IMG/VR virus record: IMGVR_UViG_3300030329_002446
Span: 1-36,526 of that record
Direction: 5' to 3' (one strand)
Length of the DNA: 36,526 bases
Origin: a virus
A program made the translations under genes and the position numbers. This document shows, piece after piece, positions 30,650-36,526 of the stretch (positions are counted from its first letter, which is position 1; each line of letters begins with the position of its first letter). The notes beneath the pieces are model-generated. The model was not told the origin of the DNA. It did no database searches and saw only the letters and a list, made by a program, of their open reading frames with translations.

Positions 30650-31642
30650 TTATCGAGCCATTACAAGAGCATCTGCCTTGTCTGTTCCTGTTATGTCTAC
30701 TGTAGTACCACTTTCTGTGGTATATACTATACTTGTTAAAGCTCCAGATACACTACCTGTAGCTCCAAATTCTTGAGTAAAATCATCTAAAATTACATTA
30801 ACTCTAGTATCATTTGCTATTGCAGATGCGTAAAAGAAATCTAATGTTATAGTCTCTGTTCCATTCGACTCTCTGCTAGTTGACCAATCTGAAGCTAAAT
30901 AATTAGAGCTATCAAAAGCATTACTATTTTGTGTACCAACCCTTACATACCCATTAGCACTTAACAATCCTTCCCCAGCGAAAGATGAGAATGTTATAGT
31001 AAATGTAACTGATAACCTAACTACATTAGATATAGTTTTGTCATGACGAGCATCGTTAGAATCATAATTAACACTATTGGCAGGTGTTGACCCTAAAGCT
31101 GAACTTCTTTCAGATATCTCATCTTCAGTAAATGATGATGTAACAGTCGTAGTTCCAAGACTTCCTACATATAATTTAGCGGTTGGTAAAAATCCTGTAG
31201 TTGTTTTATTCTCAGCCGATAATTGTAGGTTTTGGTCAGAGCCACTATTGCCAGCATCAAAGACTTGAATATTTTTAGGGATAAACAAAACATCATATTC
31301 AGTATTTTCATAATCAGCAAACCCAGAATCAGTAAAATCAAGAGATGTACCAAAATTTACTTTATTAGCAGGTATTAATTGTACTTGTCTAGCATAATTA
31401 TGTTCTGTTGCTCCTCCATCTATTGAAAATGTCAATTTATCAGATGATAATTTACTAAATTTATTTGCAGAGCTGCTAACTTTAATATTAGACTCAGAAC
31501 TTGATATTTCAATACCTCTAGTTTTTAATCCTGAAGGAGTAGTTTCCCATCCACCTACTCGTTTTTGAGTTCTATTATACGAAGTATTTTTATCTTCACT
31601 CCTTCTTCTAGCGGCTTCACGATTTGTATTTAATATTGACAT
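30650..31642 (-). CDS. Beta-rich structural protein (330 aa)
   Basis: Ser/Thr/Asn-rich and almost free of Cys and Trp. The first 30 residues are basic (NREAARRRSEDKNTSYNRTQ), then come many short beta strands (NKTTTGFLPTAKLYVGSLGT; SNVVRLSVTFTITFSSFAG). This composition is typical of tail, fibre or decoration proteins. It lies directly after the propeller-like protein gene, with a 1-base gap, so the two probably assemble together near the tail. Confidence 0.68.
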   Translation of the reverse strand: MSILNTNREAARRRSEDKNTSYNRTQKRVGGWETTPSGLKTRGIEISSSESNIKVSSSANKFSKLSSDKLTFSIDGGATEHNYARQVQLIPANKVNFGTSLDFTDSGFADYENTEYDVLFIPKNIQVFDAGNSGSDQNLQLSAENKTTTGFLPTAKLYVGSLGTTTVTSSFTEDEISERSSALGSTPANSVNYDSNDARHDKTISNVVRLSVTFTITFSSFAGEGLLSANGYVRVGTQNSNAFDSSNYLASDWSTSRESNGTETITLDFFYASAIANDTRVNVILDDFTQEFGATGSVSGALTSIVYTTESGTTVDITGTDKADALVMAR

Positions 31643-31643
31643 A

Positions 31644-33719
31644 CTAATTCACACCTGTAGAAGGATTTTTTCTAGTTGTTCTATAGACTATTGTCATATC
31701 ATTAATTTGATAATTGCCATTAGCTGAAAACTTAAATTTTAAACTTGATACAGTCCCTATTCCAGTTAAGCTTATAACTTTTATCCCACTATTTGCAGCT
31801 GTTGCCCACGTTGATGAGTCTAATCCGTCTGGAGTTCCATCTCCATCCTTATATATATTTGTTGTTACAGTAACTCCTGAAGATGTTGAATAACTAACAA
31901 CAAGCTTTAATGGTCGTTTTAATAAAGCAGGATTACCAAAATCAAAATCTTTTGTCTCTAAAATCCAAGATGTCGAACCTTGAGCTGAAGAATACTTCTT
32001 TACATCATTACCTTCAAGCCATATACAATTATCTTGATTATTTTGCATATTGCTAATTGCAGCTAATGTATATGACCCAAGTTCTGTAAAAGATTTAGTT
32101 GCAAAGTCATAAACCAATGCATCTGATGACTGTGTACAGTCTTGAACAACAAGTAATTGTGAGTCAGGTGGATAATATCCAACAACAGGAGAGGCTAATC
32201 CTGTCATAGGAGCAGTATTTTTATCTAATTTTGAAGATAATTCTACTATTCCCTGACTAGGAGACCATGCATAAATACCTGTTTTTCTAGCCCAACAAAG
32301 ACCAAATTCAGTTTTAACAACTGCAGATGGTTTGTCAATACCTAGTCCATTGTGAGTAGATTCTAAAAACCATTCCGTATCATTAGGGGATGTAACATCG
32401 ATAATATATAATGTACTTTCTTTAAACGCTAATACTTTAGTTCCAAATGATTCTATCGCAGTAAAGTCTTCTCCATCATTAATTCCAATATCAATAAACT
32501 GATTAGGTGGAAATGTATCATATCTTCCAATAGGTGTATACAATATCCTATCAGGCATCAATTTTGTTTCAGCGCTACCAATCGATGTATAGTAATTAAC
32601 ATGAGCAACAAATACTCTTTGATTGCAAACAGTTGCATCTTTATAATATAATCCCGCAGCTTCTCCAAATGATAAATGTCCAACATCAGGACTATATCCA
32701 TTAAGTGATTCATACGTATCAATACTAGGCCCTTTTATTTCTATTCCACCATTATTTTTCCAATTATTGCTTGCAGGATTATGCCATGCGGTAAATTTAT
32801 CTCCTATATCTTTCCTTACTCCACGTTCAAAGTCGATATCAAGAAATAAAGTCCATAAATCATTACTATCCTTTTTTCTTATGTATACTCTACCACCTTT
32901 AATTCTATCAGAAAAATCATCTCCATCGTTAATTATACCTACTAAAATATTAGTAAAATAATTGTTAGTAGATAATGTTACGGATTCAGAATATGCAGTT
33001 AATAATGATTCCTGACTACCTTCATACACAAATGATTGAGCAAATTCATATGTAGTAGCTTCCCACAATCCATCGTCATCTGTTGTTTCTACAGTAATAT
33101 CAACATCAAATCCATGACCTGCTGTAGCATAGTTTGCGGAACCACTAGCTGTTATATTTGTTGCGGTAGGAGCAGCTAAATTATTTTGAGTAGAAACCCA
33201 AGCGTCTACCGCTCCTCCGGGAATGGTACCAGATTTATCGACATGACCAAACCATCTAGAGGTATTAGCATCTTGACCATTTTCTGAATCAGTAACTCGT
33301 AGAGCTCCATCAACATAATAATAAACAAACTCATCTCCACCATGATTACTACCTAAGTCAAAAGCAGCTAAGTGATTACTTACATCTCTAATTCCACCAG
33401 TATTAAATGGGTCTTCTAAAATATCAACCGTACTGCTAGCAACATCGCAAGCAGCGAGCAATTCTAAAGGTTTTCTTACCCCAGAGCTACTATCAATATC
33501 ATTATCAGCTTTAAATAAAAACAACCCTGAGCCAGAAGTTAAAGTTCCAGCGCTTCTGGACGTTACAGTAGCTGAAGCGGTAGATGAAAATAATTGACCA
33601 GATTTATAAACGTGTAAATTACTAACATTAGTAATTTCATCATCATTAATATCACGAGCATCGAATTTCGTATTCAATCCACCTGAAAAATTAGATAATT
33701 GTAAAAATTGTTTAGGCAT
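31644..33719 (-). CDS. Tail/stabilisation protein resembling P22 gp10-like propellers
   Basis: A 691-residue protein. The N-terminus FSGGLNTKFDARDINDDEIT is a signature of phage head-tail stabilisation or tail hub proteins. The middle has repeated strands with NDGEDFTAIESFGTKVLAFK, YIIDVTS and later KTGIYAWSPSQG, as in beta-propeller or gp10-like hub proteins. The C-terminus is Ser/Thr-rich and beta-rich. It is encoded just after the endolysin and overlaps it by one base. The stabilisation role is known for family members in podoviruses; assignment here is by motif only. Confidence 0.65.
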   Translation of the reverse strand: MPKQFLQLSNFSGGLNTKFDARDINDDEITNVSNLHVYKSGQLFSSTASATVTSRSAGTLTSGSGLFLFKADNDIDSSSGVRKPLELLAACDVASSTVDILEDPFNTGGIRDVSNHLAAFDLGSNHGGDEFVYYYVDGALRVTDSENGQDANTSRWFGHVDKSGTIPGGAVDAWVSTQNNLAAPTATNITASGSANYATAGHGFDVDITVETTDDDGLWEATTYEFAQSFVYEGSQESLLTAYSESVTLSTNNYFTNILVGIINDGDDFSDRIKGGRVYIRKKDSNDLWTLFLDIDFERGVRKDIGDKFTAWHNPASNNWKNNGGIEIKGPSIDTYESLNGYSPDVGHLSFGEAAGLYYKDATVCNQRVFVAHVNYYTSIGSAETKLMPDRILYTPIGRYDTFPPNQFIDIGINDGEDFTAIESFGTKVLAFKESTLYIIDVTSPNDTEWFLESTHNGLGIDKPSAVVKTEFGLCWARKTGIYAWSPSQGIVELSSKLDKNTAPMTGLASPVVGYYPPDSQLLVVQDCTQSSDALVYDFATKSFTELGSYTLAAISNMQNNQDNCIWLEGNDVKKYSSAQGSTSWILETKDFDFGNPALLKRPLKLVVSYSTSSGVTVTTNIYKDGDGTPDGLDSSTWATAANSGIKVISLTGIGTVSSLKFKFSANGNYQINDMTIVYRTTRKNPSTGVN

Positions 33720-34111
33720 TATTCTTTAATTTCAAAATGTACTAAGTCATCAAACTTATTATCTTTAGTCTTTGTATCCATATTCCAGTCTCCACCCCAT
33801 CTTATCTTTAAACCCATTTTAGCAGCGATTCCAAGAACATAACCACCAAAATAATGGAATCTGTCACGGTCACTCCAGTCTACTGGATACGGCGCAACAT
33901 CCACAGCGATACTCGGACTTTTATTATGTTTACCATTAGGGAACTTAACCTTACTGTTTCCTTTATTATACGCTTCATTTTGAGCCTTCTTTCCTCTGTG
34001 TCCTTCTATAATAGTACAATCAAATCCTTTAACCACTTCGTTAAAAAGTTCAACAAGTCTCTCATCGCAAGTATGAAGTCTTGACCTACTTCTTGTACTG
34101 AATCTAGGCAT
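33719..34111 (-). CDS. Endolysin, peptidase M15 family (VanY/L-Ala-D-Glu type)
   Basis: A 130-residue zinc peptidase that cuts peptidoglycan peptide bridges. Motifs are IIEGHRGKKAQNEAYNKG (34-51), GKHNKSPSIAVDVAPYP (60-76) giving zinc ligands H62 and D71, and DDLVHFEI (121-128) giving H125. WGGDWN precedes the last motif, as in phage M15 endolysins. There is no signal peptide, so release needs a holin, and several candidates lie immediately upstream. Full length for this family. Confidence 0.92.
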   Translation of the reverse strand: MPRFSTRSRSRLHTCDERLVELFNEVVKGFDCTIIEGHRGKKAQNEAYNKGNSKVKFPNGKHNKSPSIAVDVAPYPVDWSDRDRFHYFGGYVLGIAAKMGLKIRWGGDWNMDTKTKDNKFDDLVHFEIKE

Positions 34112-34343
34112 TATCTACTTTCTTTTTAAATTCAGCAAACCAAACATCGTCTAATTTATTCTTAGTTGATTTAACTAATTTTTCAACTATTTGAATAGCA
34201 ATCTTCTTTAAGACAGTTTCACTAATCATAGTTTTAAGTCCTGTTAGAACAAGACCTCTTACAAATGGTATGTACATTCCGCCACCAATTACAGCGATTG
34301 TACCTACAACACTTGTCCAATTACTCTGAATCCATTCAATCAT
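34104..34343 (-). CDS. Small membrane-associated protein of the lysis cassette (79 aa)
   Basis: ATG 34343 (MIEWIQSNWTSVVG) is chosen because GAGG lies upstream; an in-frame ATG at 34406 would overlap the previous gene more deeply. The hydrophobic segment at 12-32 (VVGTIAVIGGGMYIPFVRGL) is followed by an amphipathic basic helix (ISETVLKKIAIQIVEKLVKS). It overlaps the endolysin start by 8 bases and could be a holin or holin regulator. Confidence 0.65.
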   Translation of the reverse strand: MIEWIQSNWTSVVGTIAVIGGGMYIPFVRGLVLTGLKTMISETVLKKIAIQIVEKLVKSTKNKLDDVWFAEFKKKVDNA

Positions 34344-34567
34344 GGTATTAACCTCATTAATAATGTTACTATAATAGGGACAACAAATAAAGCAGCTGAA
34401 CCCCATGTTTTAAACATGATGATTGCATCGCTATTTTTACCTGTTTGTCCATTCAATTTTTCTAAATGCTTTTCAATTCTCTGAAGGGTCTTGAAGATAC
34501 TTATCTGCCTTTCATCCAATTTAACAAGCTTTGCAGTTGTTTCATTCCTATAGTCGTTCACATTCAT
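34340..34567 (-). CDS. XhlA-like protein: coiled coil plus C-terminal membrane anchor
   Basis: A 75-residue protein. The N-terminal helix (ETTAKLVKLDERQISIFKTL) continues as a coiled coil, then a C-terminal transmembrane helix (SAALFVVPIIVTLLMRLIP). This is the plan of haemolysin XhlA-type phage proteins that act with holin and endolysin at the inner membrane. Overlaps with both neighbours (4 bases each) point to coupled translation. Confidence 0.65.
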   Translation of the reverse strand: MNVNDYRNETTAKLVKLDERQISIFKTLQRIEKHLEKLNGQTGKNSDAIIMFKTWGSAALFVVPIIVTLLMRLIP

Positions 34568-34869
34568 CTCGATTTACCGTTAATCCTACCCTTTAAATAA
34601 GCTAAATCATCCGTAACATCATTTAATTCACGTACAATATCTTCTCTATGTCTTTGACTTGTTTCATCTGAACGATTCCATCTATCAAGCATCTTCAATA
34701 TAATCCCTTCTACATTAGCCATTTTAGTCTCTGATTTTGCAATAGCCTGACGAATCTGGTCTAAGTCTTCAGATTGTTCTTTCTGACTTTTAATGAGATT
34801 CATTATCAACATTACAAATAAAGATACAATGACTCCAATAGCACCATACTCAGCATATGTTTCAATCAT
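34564..34869 (-). CDS. BhlA/UviB-like holin candidate
   Basis: A 101-residue protein with an N-terminal transmembrane helix (YGAIGVIVSLFVMLIMNLIK) followed directly by SQKEQSEDLDQIRQAIAKSE and a long coiled coil. This matches the BhlA/UviB bacteriocin-type holin plan. It lies between two other small membrane proteins in the lysis cassette. Whether it forms the pore or regulates another protein cannot be told from sequence. Confidence 0.65.
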   Translation of the reverse strand: MIETYAEYGAIGVIVSLFVMLIMNLIKSQKEQSEDLDQIRQAIAKSETKMANVEGIILKMLDRWNRSDETSQRHREDIVRELNDVTDDLAYLKGRINGKSR

Positions 34870-35041
34870 CTATCACTTTCTTAGTTGCTCTTAATCCAAT
34901 TACAACCAGAGCCACAAGGGACACCGGTAAGTACATATCTTCCTTTATACTAAAAGCAATAACAATAGATAAAACAAACACAGCCAAAGCTATGGCCTTA
35001 TCTAAAGCACTACTCTTCTGAGTCGTCGCTACTTTTCTCAT
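34862..35041 (-). CDS. Two-helix small membrane protein, holin candidate (59 aa)
   Basis: Starts MRKVATTQKSSALDK, then helix one (AIALAVFVLSIVIAFSI), a short acidic turn (KEDMY), helix two (LPVSLVALVVIGL) and a basic end (RATKKVIDD). This is a class II holin topology. It overlaps the upstream gene by 32 bases and the downstream one by 8. Its compact hairpin shape makes it a strong alternative to the other membrane proteins as the pore-forming holin. Confidence 0.6.
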   Translation of the reverse strand: MRKVATTQKSSALDKAIALAVFVLSIVIAFSIKEDMYLPVSLVALVVIGLRATKKVIDD

Positions 35042-35249
35042 CTAAAGAAGCCTTTAAGGCATCTATAAACGCTTGTCTGCCAAATTGTAATTGTTGCAGA
35101 TTAAAAGTAGCCCCATCAATCTTTCTGTTCAAATCTGATAGATGTTGCACCATCAGTTTTTGGTCTTCACTAAGCTCATCAACAGAGTATTTCTCTCCGT
35201 CAATGTCAAGAAAGGGCTTCTTTTCTTTTTTATTTTGTTGTTTTGCCAT
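35010..35249 (-). CDS. DUF6447-like small protein (79 aa)
   Basis: The pattern KPFLDIDGEKYSVDELSEDQ, then VQHLSDLNRKI and FNLQQLQFGRQAFIDALKAS, fits the DUF6447 type of small phage protein, with a basic N-terminus and an acidic tail. No function is established for that group. It is soluble and helical, and lies in the cassette between membrane proteins. Confidence 0.65.
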   Translation of the reverse strand: MAKQQNKKEKKPFLDIDGEKYSVDELSEDQKLMVQHLSDLNRKIDGATFNLQQLQFGRQAFIDALKASLDEKSSDDSEE

Positions 35250-35264
35250 TTCATTTCCTTATCT

Positions 35265-35525
35265 TTATCGTTTTAAGCCTAATCTTTGCATTAGACTTCT
35301 GTTTTGTTCTTCCAGCTCCTCTATGTGTTGAGTTTCCATACCCTCAACAGAGGCATTAAGAACAGTTATTTTATTTTCTAACTCTTTAATTCTATTTTCA
35401 TGTTCTGCAAATCTAATCTGAACTTGATAGTATGTAGCAATTAACATTGAAATACCTATCATAGCTTTAATTAAAAAAGCTACGCTGATATGAACCTGAC
35501 TATCTGCATTCAGACCTTTACTCAT
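35265..35525 (-). CDS. Membrane protein with C-terminal coiled coil, spanin-like
   Basis: An 86-residue protein. Start ATG 35525 (MSKGLNADSQVH) overlaps the previous stop as ATGAGTAA; longer in-frame starts lie inside that gene. One transmembrane helix (SVAFLIKAMIGISMLIATYY) is followed by a periplasm-type coiled coil (RFAEHENRIKELENKITVLN). This is the layout of an inner-membrane spanin or similar. The adjacent lipoprotein candidate upstream would be its outer-membrane partner; this pairing is inference. Confidence 0.55.
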   Translation of the reverse strand: MSKGLNADSQVHISVAFLIKAMIGISMLIATYYQVQIRFAEHENRIKELENKITVLNASVEGMETQHIEELEEQNRSLMQRLGLKR

Positions 35526-35754
35526 GTCCGTTATTAATTCTTTGGGCATCAATATAAAACTTTTCAAAATCTATACTTGTGCTATCAAGCTGATATTGGA
35601 TTGACATTATAAGTGAATCAACCTCAAACATTTCCCTTGTTAGCTCTTCCCTTGTTTTACCAAAATAATACTCATCAGCACAAGATACGAAAATAAGAGC
35701 TAAAAGAAATCCAATAAAACTTGACATTATTATAACTCTTAATACGCTAGTCAT
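35518..35754 (-). CDS. Putative lipoprotein, outer spanin candidate
   Basis: A 78-residue protein if started at ATG 35754 (MTSVLRVIIM), preferred because GGAAAG precedes it and it gives a 24-residue signal ending in FVS before Cys25, a lipobox-like site. ATG 35781 is an alternative that overlaps the upstream gene. The mature part is acidic and helical (REELTREMFEVDSLIMSIQY). With the following transmembrane coiled-coil protein it would make a two-component spanin for a Gram-negative host. The lipobox is not canonical at -3. Confidence 0.5.
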   Translation of the reverse strand: MTSVLRVIIMSSFIGFLLALIFVSCADEYYFGKTREELTREMFEVDSLIMSIQYQLDSTSIDFEKFYIDAQRINNGHE

Positions 35755-35764
35755 TTCTTTCCAA

Positions 35765-35995
35765 TCAGGTACTACTCTCATAACTTTCTCTCTGACTATT
35801 AAATGTATCTTGTTGAGGAATATCTTCTATTGGATAAGGATTATTTATTTCCATATCTACTGAATCACTTGGAGCATAATAAACTGGGATTCCCAATTTC
35901 TGTTCTATCTTCTTCACAGTAGGCTCAAGTGTTCCGTTTACATCCGCAATCAGAATCACAATCGCAATCACACAATGTGTATAAAACCATGCCAT
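35765..35995 (-). CDS. Small protein with N-terminal membrane or signal segment (76 aa)
   Basis: MAWFYTHCVIAIVILIADVN is a short signal-like or membrane segment, followed by a soluble Pro/Asp-rich part (YYAPSDSVDMEINNPYPIED). No family recognised. The start overlaps the previous stop (TAATG). Part of the run of small membrane proteins between tail fibre and endolysin. Confidence 0.55.
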   Translation of the reverse strand: MAWFYTHCVIAIVILIADVNGTLEPTVKKIEQKLGIPVYYAPSDSVDMEINNPYPIEDIPQQDTFNSQRESYESST

Positions 35996-36087
35996 TAGTA
36001 TCCTATCTCAAATATAAAAGCAATAGCTGTCCATAATCCAAATACAGCTAGAACTCTAGCGTATAAATTCCCGAACTTCTGATTCAT
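35995..36087 (-). CDS. Membrane micropeptide (30 aa)
   Basis: Encodes MNQKFGNLYARVLAVFGLWT then AIAFIFEIGY: a basic N-terminus and one transmembrane helix. TAATG overlaps link it to both the upstream and downstream genes, which supports translation despite its size. Confidence 0.5.
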   Translation of the reverse strand: MNQKFGNLYARVLAVFGLWTAIAFIFEIGY

Positions 36088-36383
36088 TAAAGAGCTTTTA
36101 AATCTTTTTCTAATTGCTCCCATTCAGCTTGTTGAGCTTGAATAGATGATACTTGAGACTTACATCTATCTATTTCTCTAGATATATCTTTAAGACTGTA
36201 TGCCTGAACAGAGTCGCCTAAAGATTCTCCAGTCGTAGAATCATATCTTTTAGAAACGACTTGCAATTCTTCTGCAAGAGCTTGTGTCTTTATAGACCCA
36301 TCGTTATTGTACACAGCGTCAGCGGCTTCTTGCTTTCTAACTGAAACCTTACTCGCTGCTTTTAGCGCTTTATAATTTCGCAT
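36087..36383 (-). CDS. Hypothetical helical protein next to tail fibre (98 aa)
   Basis: AGGAGAAATA precedes ATG 36383. The protein has RYDSTTGESLGDSVQAYSLK in the middle, then a long helix (EIDRCKSQVSSIQAQQAEWE) ending DLKAL. It resembles small proteins often encoded right after phage fibre genes, which may be fibre-associated or assembly factors; this is a positional inference. No membrane segment. Confidence 0.6.
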   Translation of the reverse strand: MRNYKALKAASKVSVRKQEAADAVYNNDGSIKTQALAEELQVVSKRYDSTTGESLGDSVQAYSLKDISREIDRCKSQVSSIQAQQAEWEQLEKDLKAL

Positions 36384-36401
36384 TATTTCTCCTATTAATT
36401 G

Positions 36402-36526
36402 TTATTTTAATTTTGATTCTAATTCTTCTACTTTAGCTGATAATTCTTGGACTGCTTTTATTAATGGGATTACAAACATTTCCCTTGATATATTTTGTGA
36501 ACCATCTGATTTTTCCGACCAGCCCC
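36402..36526 (-). CDS. Tail fibre/spike C-terminal chaperone end (5' part off window)
   Basis: The last 41 codons of a longer gene, entering from the right edge: GWSEKSDGSQNISREMFVIP, then IKAVQELSAKVEELESKLK and stop. The 'I(P)LIKAVQELSAKVEELE' ending is typical of the intramolecular chaperone (peptidase S74, endosialidase-type) that trimerises and self-cleaves from fibres and spikes. The catalytic Ser/Lys part lies outside the window. It is followed by a strong AGGAG before the next gene. Confidence 0.7.
   Translation of the reverse strand, partial: GWSEKSDGSQNISREMFVIPLIKAVQELSAKVEELESKLK

Overview
The window is a fragment of an AT-rich tailed double-stranded DNA phage (Caudoviricetes) or closely related prophage. 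Large terminase, small terminase, an M15 endolysin, a set of small membrane lysis proteins, virion proteins and a tail-fibre C-terminus support this. No integrase, bacterial housekeeping gene, tRNA or CRISPR array was seen. Many genes have strong AGGAG-type ribosome binding sites, so a bacterial host using canonical Shine-Dalgarno initiation is likely, but the sequence does not identify the host.

Layout. (1) Positions 1-2980, minus strand: Cys-rich small proteins, a metallophosphoesterase, small terminase, another Cys-rich protein and the first 231 codons of the large terminase, which runs off the left edge. (2) 2981-3574: a divergent control region with AT tracts, palindromes and candidate promoter and operator elements. 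(3) 3575-19226, plus strand: the early/middle region. It starts with small accessory genes (3.6-6.7 kb), then a MoxR-like AAA+ ATPase, a VWA-like protein and two followers (6.7-11.0 kb). After a second control region (11.0-11.2 kb) comes a recombination/replication block. This has an Fe-S RecB/Cas4-like nuclease, an excisionase-like HTH protein, a candidate single-strand annealing protein with partner, a DnaB-type helicase, two further PD-(D/E)XK-like proteins, a small protein with an SSB-like C-terminal tip, a DNA methyltransferase and a DUF1599-like protein. (4) 19227-19407: convergent terminator region. (5) 19408-36526, minus strand: virion proteins (including one of 2130 residues), a P22-gp10-like propeller protein, endolysin and lysis cassette, and the last 41 codons of a tail-fibre chaperone domain that enters from the right edge.

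The two minus-strand blocks read as one late operon if the genome is circular or circularly permuted. Portal, capsid and most tail genes would then lie in the missing segment between large terminase and fibre. No DNA polymerase or primase is visible.

The most unusual content is the phage-borne MoxR-VWA gene pair and a set of intergenic elements that fold as a closing stem around inner hairpins (1685-1741, 4776-4839, 6466-6568, 12319-12412). One of these carries an anti-Shine-Dalgarno segment that matches the next gene's ribosome binding site over seven bases. CCTAGG-containing palindromes paired with alternating AT tracts mark all three transcription-unit borders. All function calls come from reading motifs by eye; no database search was run.
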